Positions 1-64,000 of a stretch of 64,000 nucleotides of DNA are shown in pieces (position 1 is the first letter of the stretch; each line of letters starts with the position of its first letter). The position numbers and the translations under genes are program-made. The notes under the pieces were generated by a model. The model had not been told where the DNA came from, searched no databases, and saw only the letters and a program-made list of their open reading frames with translations. Location of the stretch: the NCBI GenBank assembly GCA_026929865.2, contig CM049416.1, forward strand, positions 8,566,001 to 8,630,000, in the 5' to 3' direction. The DNA is from Hyperoplus lanceolatus (taxonomy: Eukaryota > Chordata > Actinopteri > Uranoscopiformes > Ammodytidae).

Positions 1-218
1 CCTTAATTATACATATGATTTGGTTTAACTTTAGATTTTTTAATATGACCTTTTTTTTCTCTCATGGAGGTATTTTCCTTAATATGGAACTTTCCTCTGC
101 AGCGGTGTCACCGTGTTATGGTTCCCCTCATGTACGGACCAACCATACGGACGGACGCTCACGTGAAACTCGGAAAGTCGGGATTTGTTTGTGATATTTC
201 GCTAAAGTTTCTTGCAGA
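1..218 (+). promoter_or_regulatory. tprkb upstream/5' UTR region
   Basis: Sequence directly upstream of the tprkb start codon. It contains an E-box-like CACGTG at 160-165 and no clear TATA box near the gene. The transcription start cannot be fixed from sequence alone. Calling it a promoter is inference from position. Confidence 0.35.
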
Positions 219-1663
219 ATGCATTTAACGCAGGAGCTGGAGCTTTTCCCCGACCAAAGAGTTACTCAAATGCTTTTCAAAGACGTTAAAAACGCCACAG
301 AGTTGAGACAGAGCGCGGTGGAGGGGAAAATAAACGGTGCACTGATCAACCCAACGATGGTGAGGTGTTTTTAGCTTTAGCTACGTAGCATGCTAGCTGT
401 GTCAACGACTGCGTGCTCGTTAGTTTATCCTAAATTGGAAGTAATAAATAAGTTTGTTTTTTCCTTGGTAGCTGGTGCATCCTTTCCAGGTCCTGGTAGC
501 TGCTAATAAGGCGGTTCACTTACAGAACATTGGGAAGATGAAGACGAGAAGTTTATACTCCGAAATCATCTTCAACCTGTCGCCTACTAATAATGTGAGG
601 AACAGAAACTTTCTCTCTATATTGTATATTATTGTCCATTTTTTTCCATTCAACAATGAGTTGATAATTTCCTGTATCATATTTTTGGGCGCTTAAATGT
701 TTAATGTTTTTTAACCTTTAATAAGAATGAACAGTGGTAACTGCACAATTAGATAGGCTCATAAAAAGGAGATGCATTTTTTTTTATTACTTTAATTTTA
801 AATGACTTGAAATAAAATAATGACAAATTAAAAAAACAAAAACACTTTAAAAAAAATTTGAATTAGATCTTCTTACTTTTCCACTGGACAAAATAAGTCA
901 TGGTAAATGCACAATATTCCCTCAATACTTGATATTATTTATCTCTACAGTGGTATTTGGTTATTGTAAAATTCATATTTAATTTCATTAGTGGCATTAC
1001 AAAAGTCTTAAATCAATAAGCTGTAGTAACCCTGTTCTAAGTCTCTTACTTGCACTGGATTGAACTGCCAACTAAACAGCCATAATGCATATGAATGAAT
1101 CAATAACTAAAATGAATATGTGTGTCCGCCTTCCCCTTACCACAGATCTCAGAGGCTTTTAAAAGGTTTGGAATCTCTGACGGTGACAGCTCTGTCATGG
1201 TGGTTCTGGTTCACGACAAAGAAGAGTCACAGCTTCCTTCAGACATAGCAGACATGGTGAAGGGACGGCAGGTTGCAGTTGAAGACATATCCTCGCTATC
1301 GGACCACGCAAAGATCAAAAAGGTTTAAGATCCATACCCTCAGTCCTTATAATGCAAACTTCTGTCTTCTTTACAACAAACACACTAATTTTTATTATTT
1401 ATTTTTTAGTCTTTATTTTACCAGGCAAGAATTGCTTGAGATCAAATGACCTCTTTTTAATTTCAAAAGAAGAGTACTGCTTTATTTTGAAAGAACTCGC
1501 ACCTACAGCCTTGGTTGCTAAATGGCTTTGAGTAGCATGTCTTCTAATCCTGCCCATTTCTTTTCTTTTCTCTCAGCTGTATAAAGTCACTCCCTTTGAG
1601 GAGAAGTGTGGGACCCTGCTGGATGCTGTTGTGCTCAGGATGGCCACCAAGGATGTCATGTAA
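219..1663 (+). CDS. tprkb: TP53RK-binding protein TPRKB (Cgi121 family), KEOPS/EKC subunit
   Basis: Coding exons are 219-359, 472-594, 1146-1322 and 1577-1663. All have GT-AG introns and stay in phase, giving 175 residues plus TAA, the same length as human TPRKB. Family landmarks are LFKDVKNA near residue 20, LINPT near 42, the block [15 protein letters not shown], then KMKTR and [19 protein letters not shown], and the C-terminal [22 protein letters not shown] binds the kinase TP53RK (Bud32) in KEOPS, which makes N6-threonylcarbamoyladenosine (t6A) at position 37 of ANN-decoding tRNAs; Cgi121 helps recruit tRNA. The ATG at 219 has A at -3 and aligns with the family N-terminus. The gene is convergent with the minus-strand gene at 2649-4806. 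The function comes from the family; the exon structure is seen directly. Confidence 0.96.
595..1145 (+). other. tprkb intron 2
   Basis: AT-rich intron with short A and T runs. I see no gene, no terminal inverted repeats and no other structure in it. Confidence 0.6.
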
Positions 1664-2097
1664 CTACAACAGGACAAAAAAGGACTTCTATTAGGACTGG
1701 ATTTTCTGCTGTTGGTCCCCAAAAGACTGCAAACACTGGCAGAAAAAGTCACATTCTCTGTACGCCGACCTCATGCTCCCTAGTCGAAAAGAAAATACAC
1801 TTTATTATTCGTGTATCTCCTCATGGACCTTACCGTTTTTTCTCTCTCTCCAAACATTTTTCTATTTAGTCATTAGAATCTGAGAGGTATGGGAAATGTT
1901 TGAGAGGAAGTTTGGATAGTCATGCCTTATTCCCACTCATTCTTTTCATGCTTCTCAGTCTTTTCTCAGGTGTGTTCTGTGGGGTTTTTGACACAAGAGG
2001 GCAGTAACAAGGATTGACATTTTTCAAATCGTTATCTACAACATCAAAACTCAGTCAAGGTTCATTTCAGTTGGAACCTGTCAGCCTAGAAGAGAAT

Positions 2098-2103
2098 AAT
2101 AAA
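2098..2103 (+). terminator. tprkb polyadenylation signal AATAAA
   Basis: Canonical AATAAA about 435 bases after the tprkb stop codon. It is the best 3'-end signal before the opposing gene. The region 1664-2103 is the likely 3' UTR. Confidence 0.6.
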
Positions 2104-2303
2104 TGTACAGTTTGACTTTGTTCTTTAAAATCATCTTGAGTTACATGTTTTAGATACTAACAATTTCCAACCAATGGAAAGCATTATCACTCCGACCTGG
2201 ATGTTTACTTCTACCCTGAACAGTTGGGTTTGCTTTCATTATCAGATTTTTGGAGTTCAGATAGAGATTAGCATCATACTCTCTTTGAAATGTGATTGAG
2301 GTG

Positions 2304-2309
2304 TTTATT
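2304..2309 (-). terminator. Polyadenylation signal of the minus-strand threonine dehydratase-like gene
   Basis: TTTATT on the plus strand reads AATAAA on the minus strand, about 340 bases after that gene's stop codon (TGA at 2651-2649). It lies only about 200 bases from the tprkb signal, so the two transcripts probably end tail-to-tail or nearly overlap. Confidence 0.5.
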
Positions 2310-2648
2310 AAAAACAGACTGCATTGACATTGAAAAAAAAACATGTACATTGATTAGCTTGTCGCGAGTTTGGCACTTTAAATGCTTCAGTCAAGAGATT
2401 ATGGTTGTAAAAAATTCACAGTAGTGTCAATAGATAAACTCATTTCATCGTGACTCATCTCCTTCTAAATCAAACGCTGTGTTACATCAGCTGCCTCACA
2501 TAGTTAAGACTGATTGTGTATAGAAACAAAATGGCACTGAAAATACAGAGTCTTTCCACATTCAAAGATCTGGGTAGTAAACTATGAAGAAACATTGTGT
2601 AAAATGCATCTAGGAAAAAGGTAAAGACACACAGGCGTGTACATTTTG

Positions 2649-4806
2649 TCAGTCCGGGAAGTTGGCGAGCTCGTCTTTCCCGACGTTCCCTCCGCTGAGG
2701 ATACACACCACGTTCTTCCCCTCCAGCTCCGGTATCTTTCCGTTAACGATGGCGGCAAACGCAGCTGTACCGGATGGCTCCACTACCAGACCTGACCTGT
2801 AGAGGGCAGACACTGACGCCTTGATCTCCTCATCGCTCACTAGCACGATCCCCTCCACATAACGCTGGCACAGCTCGAAGGGCAGAGTGCCTGCAAAGGA
2901 AAAGGTGTGAGGTGCAAATGACAAGCACTTACTGAAACAAATGCATCATAGATATTTCCCAAACAATTTTAATATGTGCTTTACTTTGTTGGACACCATA
3001 GGGGGAAGGAATATCAGAATGGAAAAATTATAGATTCTTCTTGTGTTTCGACACAAGAACTACACCATCTTAGTAAAGTAGATTAATAACTGACCACTAA
3101 GAGTTTAAAGGTGAAGGCAACGATTCTGGAGAATGCTTGTTGTCGAAATCACTATGTGTGAAAATGAGTGAATATCTCCTCACGATCCGCTACCTGCCTA
3201 GTGCCTACATATGTGTGCGCTGAAAAAACCCCAGTGATAATACACAGCCTAGGCTCTGTAAAGGGCATGTTTAGCTACAATGGGCCCCTTTGTTTACATA
3301 CCAGTTTTCAGAGCCTATGCCTGCAGTACGGCCAAGTAGAGTATCGTGAGGTTATATTCACTGATTTTGACAAAAAAGTGAAACAAGTGTTCTCCAAAAT
3401 TGCAGACGTCACCTTTTAATTGAGAGAAACATTGATATGAACAGCATGCAGGATACCTGCAAAAGGTGGTGCCAGTCCGGAGGCTATGCTCTTGGTGTCC
3501 ATGCCCACTGGCTTCTTCTCGATAAAGCTTCTGTACATGGTGCAAGCTGAGTTGCAAACAGAAACAAAATTCCATATTTGGGCGGAGCTATTCGAACACA
3601 TGAAGCTTGATTATCTTTATCTTTTATGTCAGCTTTTACCTCCTTCTGGTTCCACGCCATAGATTCTGGTCTTCTCACATCCAGACAGTTTGATGGCAGC
3701 AGCTACTCCAGCCAGCAGCCCCCCTCCACCACAACACACCACCACCACATCAGGCTCAGGCATCACCTCCAGCACCTCTAGACCCAGACTAGACACACAC
3801 AGAGGTTTAAATCTATAGGCTTAAACGCTGGTAAGTTTGAATTACAATGGAATAAAACACAGGAATACGGAACTAAAGTGGGACTTAGTAATATTATTAT
3901 AATTATACAACTAATTCATAGTATATTTATTAAAATAGAGTGAGACGTGCTGTGGTAGAATGGTGCAGTTTTGGTTATTGAGCCTCTGTCCAGCCAAGTG
4001 ACGGACTTACCATCAGGCAAAGATAGGCAGTTGCCTGGGGGCCATAGCTAACATTGGGGAGTAGAACAAGGGATGTGGAGGGCCCTGTGCATGTGTTTGC
4101 CTTAGGTCCCATAATGAGTAAATGGGCCGTTGGTCCAGCCCTGAGTGTACAGTACCTGGCATGTCCTGCTATCAGATCCAGGTCATCATAGGAGTGCAGG
4201 AAGCTCATGTTGTCATCCTGAACACAGCGGTTCACCACATTCATCAGACAGGTGGTGGGAACTCGCTCCACCTCCACCCCGAAACTCTGAGGACCAGAAT
4301 CCCACATTATTATTACAGTCTCAATACAGCTAAACAAGTTTGAATTCAGCCAACCAATCACCTTTCACCTGTATGAGGATGGATCTGGACACTGGGGCAG
4401 TCTCTGGCATCACCACCTTGCCCTTTGAGCCGTAGTGTTTGGAGGCGTACGCAAAAGACTTCCCATAGTTCCCTGCAGACATGGTGACAAAGGGACCGCC
4501 CTGGGGTCTCCTGGCAAACTGATTGGACACACCTCTGATCTTGAAGGACCCTTAGATAAAAAAGTTAGACAGTTATTTAGCGTGAGACATGCAGGACATG
4601 GCTGCAACACAGGCTTTGTCCCTCTCACCGGTTCTCTGCATGTTCTCCAGTTTGATGTGGATGTTGCAGTGTGTGTTGAGAGGCAGGCTGGTCTGGCCCC
4701 AGGGGATCATGGGAGTGTGGATGACCCCCAGTGGGCTGTTCTTCACCGTCTCCCTAGCTTCTCTCAGGAGATCCAGGGATACGGCGTCTGCAGACACCTC
4801 ACCCAT
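2649..4806 (-). CDS. Threonine dehydratase/serine racemase-like PLP-dependent enzyme (fold type II)
   Basis: Minus-strand coding exons in transcript order: 4806-4629, 4550-4369, 4286-4156, 3788-3640, 3546-3457, 2890-2649. All junctions are GT-AG and phases agree, giving 323 residues. The PLP-binding lysine is K63 in TGSFKIRG. The substrate/PLP loop SAGNYGKS is at 84-91. The glycine-rich PLP-phosphate loop GGGGLLAG is at 184-191. The C-terminal SGGNV is at 309-313. The family deaminates L-threonine or L-serine to the 2-oxo acid, or racemises serine. LENMQRTGSFKIRG resembles catabolic threonine dehydratases more than mammalian SRR, so I give no symbol. The ATG at 4806-4804 lies directly after an acceptor AG, implying a noncoding upstream exon. 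The position usually held by His in GNHG is Tyr here. It is divergent from trmu. Fold is near certain; substrate is not. Confidence 0.9.
3105..3419. mobile_element. MITE with long terminal inverted repeats, in an intron of the dehydratase-like gene
   Basis: Bounded by TTAA at both ends (3105-3108 and 3416-3419). The left arm TTAAAGGTGAAGGC is mirrored by the right arm, whose reverse complement starts TTAAAAGGTGACG. Inside these, TTCTGGAGAATGCTTGTT pairs with TTTTGGAGAACACTTGTT, and AGTGAATATCTCCTCACGAT pairs with AGTGAATATAACCTCACGAT. The inverted repeats therefore reach about 90-100 bases into each side, a foldback structure. There is no coding content. The TTAA boundaries suggest a non-autonomous DNA transposon using TTAA target sites. 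Family name not determined. Confidence 0.75.
3988..4145. repeat. Probable dispersed repeat (degenerate DNA transposon) beside an exon
   Basis: The segment with TTACCATCAGGCAAAGATAG followed by GCAGTTGCCTGGGGGCC, ending in GGTCCAGCCCTG, resembles a repeat scattered through vertebrate genomes. The ends (GTCCAGCC and GGTCCAGCCCTG) are not clean inverted repeats, so this is tentative. It ends about 10 bases from the splice donor of the exon at 4156-4286. Confidence 0.35.
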
Positions 4807-5453
4807 CTGCGACAGGGACACACAATTTAATGTTAGGGATACATAATGCATTGTGTAGCCACCATTATAGGATGATATGAAAAATAAAAGTACTGCATCT
4901 TTTTTTAACGTTTTATATAGGATTTCACACATACCCAAACTCCCATTAATTTTCTGTGCAACATACGAAAAATAGTCTAAATGGTCATATAATTAGGTAG
5001 CTGTAACTTAAAAATCTATAATGGTCAATGCACTGGACGTAATGTGAGCAGCCAACGCACACTTCCAGATTTATATTTAAAAACAACCTAAAGAGCGTCG
5101 AAATGACTAAACCTTACTTTAAACTAAAGAGTCGTTAAGCTGCCCATAACAAATATACATCTTGAGTCAATTCATCCCATTTCCCACTGACCTTATTATT
5201 TGTTTGGATTTTTCTGCCGCTTCACTAAAGTGACAGCTCCGAGATATGTTTACTGTGTCGCAAGTTTTACGGCTCCCACCAGCAGCAGCGCGGGTTCCGC
5301 TTTGAAATTTGTTTCTAGTCGGACCCTTATTGTCACACCCAACCGCAAACATGGCTGTCGTTATGAGTGACAGTGGAGAGCAGTTAGCTAACTTTTCTTA
5401 GTTTCATAGGAAAAACAGCATTGACGAAAAACTTGCAATATAATATTTAAAAC
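4807..5453. promoter_or_regulatory. Shared divergent (bidirectional) promoter region
   Basis: This interval separates the start codons of the minus-strand dehydratase-like gene and trmu. A likely noncoding first exon of the minus gene lies near 5192-5350, with a possible donor at 5191-5190 on the minus strand. That exon cannot be joined in frame to the ATG exon, which supports its being 5' UTR. The overlapping ATG/CAT at 5350-5353 sits in AAACATGGCTG, loosely like a YY1 site. No TATA box is evident. Promoter assignment is inference from geometry. Confidence 0.5.
5351..5401 (+). other. Upstream ORF (16 codons plus stop) before trmu
   Basis: ATG at 5351 (A at -3, G at +4) runs 16 codons to TAG at 5399-5401 and ends 52 bases before the trmu start. 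It could reduce trmu translation if transcription starts upstream of 5351, which is not known from sequence. Confidence 0.3.
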
Positions 5454-9042
<3,589 letters not shown>

Positions 9043-10525
9043 GAAGACCTAGCAGCACGGCCGTGTGGAAGTCAGCTCTGTCCGGTACATTAGCTAGCAC
9101 CCTCTCTGTTAAGATAGACTGTCCTTTGTGAAACAGGGCCTGTTCTGGAGGCTGGAAACGGTTGATAGTTTTTAAACGTGGACCTGATATCAGCATTGAA
9201 AAACACAAGGACTAAAGGGCTGATTTCTGTGCCAACTTTAGTATTTTTTGCGTTTAATACTATGAAGTTAGCTGCTATGATAAACCATCTGCATCCAAGC
9301 CAAAGTGTCATGAGAAGGTTTAGCGAGTAATAGTAACCTCGTTTTGAACAGGACCTTTCCTAACATCCCTAAATAGTTTTACACTGACAACACAGTATGC
9401 AGCTTTCTCTTTGTAATATATTTGAGGTTTCCTGAATGTTGATGATGTCACTCAATCTGACCTGCATCTTTGCATCAGGTTATTTAAGGGAAAAAATAAG
9501 ACTGTTAGATAATTGATCTGGTATATGTATGTAAAAAGCTCTTATCTTAAAATCCATGCTGGATTATTGCAAAAAATAGCAGTTATCTTCCCGGACTGCA
9601 GTCAATGGAAGTAAGTGAAAAATATCAACTCAAACTTTTATATGGAGAGTTTGTATCTCCTTATAGAACTCGGTGTGGACTGGGAGAAAGGTGTTTTTAT
9701 TGTATTGTGAGGGACCCTGGGAAATGGAGGCATGGCGGGTTATGGTGGTGCGCGCATCAAAGCTTTCAGAGTTCCTTGATGCTCCAGGGACGGTGGACTT
9801 GACTGTGAAACAATGTTTTCTGCTTGGTGTTCCAATGGGATTCAGAATTGTCCTTTACTGTAGCATCATCTCTGATGAGGTTCTTGTTTTCCATGAATTA
9901 GCCTTCCACCTTTTTTCCAAGTGAGTGTCCCACCCTGCCTTTCTTTTGTCATGACGTTTAAACTCCGGCTGCGTCCAGCTTTAGTATTTGATGTCTACAG
10001 CACATTGGGGATCAATATGTTAATTATTATTATTTTTGTATGTTCTTTGACTAAATTAAATTCATTCTTTAGTATCAAAGTAACAACAAAGTACTCTATA
10101 GTCGCTCTGCACCAATTTGTATGTTCATAATTACCGGTATGTTCATAAACCAGTTTGGTAACATGACGAGTTAACACACGATTGCAACTGAATAATATAA
10201 TACTTCTTGTTATTTAGCACGTTTACATACATCAGACACATTTTGGGACAGCTCATAACTGAATTTGCTGGTTGGTTCAATTGTTCTATATAATTTAAAC
10301 TACAATTAGATGGTGAAAATGGTAATTACTCAACTGTTTTATACTGTCTATGCACATTCTAAGAATATGTTGTTTTAAATCATTTTAAAAAAAAAACATT
10401 TTAAAGTGCCTCTTCCCTTTAGATAGGATCTCTGCATGTTGTGAAAAAAGAGTTCTCCCATAACTTCAAACTGTAAATACTTGAACCTTTATTTAATGAG
10501 TGAATAAATCTTAACCGAACAAGTG
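9043..10525 (+). other. trmu 3' UTR (predicted)
   Basis: AT-rich sequence after the trmu stop codon with no supported gene. The best polyadenylation signal is AATAAA at 10503-10508, so the 3' UTR may be about 1.5 kb. An earlier end cannot be excluded. Confidence 0.45.
10503..10508 (+). terminator. Likely trmu polyadenylation signal AATAAA
   Basis: Canonical hexamer within AATGAGTGAATAAATC, followed by GT-rich sequence (GTGATGTGTTGG), a typical downstream element. Confidence 0.5.
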
Positions 10526-11823
10526 ATGTGTTGGCTTATTTTTCATTGCCTCGTCTACCTAAATATTGCATTCAGAGTCAATATACTTGGGGGAGAAATG
10601 GTACGCAATTGTACATTGGTGGTTCTACAGATTTATTCCACAAGGGGGCGCCATTACACAAGATTAACGTCCAGGGTGAACCTGTTCTCCTCAGGTCAGC
10701 ATTGTTTTGTACTAACAACATAACGTATATCTGTATGATTTCAAAGTATACAAATTTGACATTATCATAATGTGTGTTAACCTGGATTAGATAGCATTTG
10801 AGGTCATTTAAAAAAAAAAAGTTCCCTGTTGGTCATCTATCGGCTTCAAACTGGTCTAGGCTACTTTTCTGAAAAAAAAACAAAAAAAAAACTAAGGTGA
10901 TCAGAGTGTCATACAAACAACACTTATAATAGTAACATCATAATTATTGATATAGCCTTACATTACAAAATTATCCAAAAAAAATGACAGAGAGAATTAA
11001 CCAATTCATGTAGACTACAAGAAAGGGCTATCTCAAATTTGTGACTAAAATTGAATCATTTTTCTAAGCTTATTTGGACGAAGTTGTGCTAATTTTCTGA
11101 GAAAATATGCTATTCTCAAATGATTATTGGCTAATTACCTTTCAACAATCTTTGTTCGTAATATTAAATAAAATAATTTGTCCATTAACAAAAATCATTC
11201 CAAGGGTTATTAACCCGTAAGACTTGTATATGTTTCGCTAGAAAGTCATTTGAGTGATGGTGTTATACATGTGTGTCTATAACTGGAAAAGTAGCAGCTG
11301 AAACATTCAACATCATTTACCAGGATTGTGGACTGTTTTATGTCTTCTTTATGCCCCATCACTGCTTACAACTACTTAAACACACAACAGTTGCAGAGGA
11401 AGCGACACTCGAGCACGCATTAGGAATTTTACTCAACTATCCACCCTATTGTAATAACAATGCACTTGCGCGCATTGGTCACCCGGTCAGGGCCACTTCC
11501 TAAATCTCCATGAGAAAGGAAAAAAAAGGCTCCCCCCTGTGAAAGCGTCCCGAGGGGGGGACACAGCAGGTTTATGGTAATAAGTCTCTGAGGAGGAGAG
11601 CAAAAGGAGGAGTAGGAGGCGGAGGAGAGCCACGGAGCCATTTTGTACTCATTTTAAACTCAGTGTGGGTTAACGCAGCCGCTGCGCACCGTGGATACAG
11701 TGATACTATGGATACCAAGCGACTTTTCCTGCGTTGAAACTTCACCATGAGGGACAAAAGTAAAGCGCGGTGTTGGGAGAGGGAGAGTTAATGCCCTTGT
11801 GGTTGGACTTTCGGTGAAGTTGA
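10526..11823 (+). promoter_or_regulatory. trmu-celsr1 intergenic region and celsr1 promoter/5' UTR
   Basis: The first part is AT-rich with no gene. From about 11460 the sequence becomes GC- and purine-rich (GGAGGAGAGCAAAAGGAGG, then GCGG and CCGCTGCGC motifs), the composition expected around a TATA-less developmental promoter. The celsr1 coding region opens at 11824. The transcription start site is not determinable. Confidence 0.45.
11708..11817 (+). promoter_or_regulatory. Run of three upstream ORFs in the celsr1 5' leader
   Basis: Three short ORFs follow one another just before the celsr1 start: 11708-11737 (9 codons), 11747-11791 (14 codons, strong context CACCATGA) and 11791-11817 (8 codons). 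The last two overlap through TAATG. The last stop is 6 bases before the first celsr1 ATG at 11824. Such leaders commonly repress translation or force reinitiation. The reading frames are seen directly; the regulatory role is inference. Confidence 0.45.

Positions 11824-64000
<52,177 letters not shown>

Overview
This window is vertebrate nuclear DNA, almost certainly from a ray-finned fish. The genes are split by GT-AG introns, the proteins match vertebrate orthologues closely, and the introns carry fish-style hAT elements, MITEs, a tRNA-derived SINE and many long (CA)n/(GT)n arrays. There is no prokaryotic or viral content.

Four protein-coding genes can be reconstructed exon by exon. (1) tprkb, plus strand, 219-1663, 4 exons, 175 aa: a subunit of the KEOPS/EKC tRNA-modification complex. 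(2) A minus-strand gene, coding 4806-2649, 6 exons, 323 aa: a fold-type II PLP enzyme of the threonine dehydratase/serine racemase family. It is tail-to-tail with tprkb. (3) trmu, plus strand, 5454-9042, 11 exons, 416 aa: the mitochondrial tRNA 2-thiouridylase. It is head-to-head with gene 2 across a compact putative bidirectional promoter. (4) celsr1, plus strand, coding from about 11824 and running off the right edge: an atypical seven-pass cadherin (Flamingo family) of the planar cell polarity pathway. Six coding exons are visible (1545 residues: signal peptide, nine cadherin repeats, three EGF-like repeats and the start of a laminin G domain). The trmu-celsr1 adjacency matches the human TRMU-CELSR1 neighbourhood at 22q13.

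Regions: 1-11.8 kb is gene-dense and compact. From 15.4 to 50.3 kb is one roughly 35 kb celsr1 intron with no supported gene. It holds two hAT-type elements with perfect 8-bp target duplications (26176-27655 with a BED zinc-finger remnant, and 31458-32627), a tRNA-SINE with a 17-bp target duplication (23041-23232), two same-orientation MITE copies (23917-24746), another MITE (36237-36567) and about 18 dinucleotide arrays. From 50.3 to 60.7 kb lie celsr1 exons 2-6, with a MITE in intron 2 and, in intron 3, a 1.5 kb TTAA-bounded element containing a nested TA-flanked mariner-like transposon with a decayed transposase fragment.

Two of the four genes act in tRNA modification (t6A by KEOPS, s2U by TRMU), but nothing suggests an operon-like unit. 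I found no convincing undescribed biological system. The items most worth a second look are the layered transposon structures, the three consecutive upstream ORFs before celsr1, the two-strand ATG at the shared promoter, and an unexplained 175-codon antisense ORF at 41870-42397.
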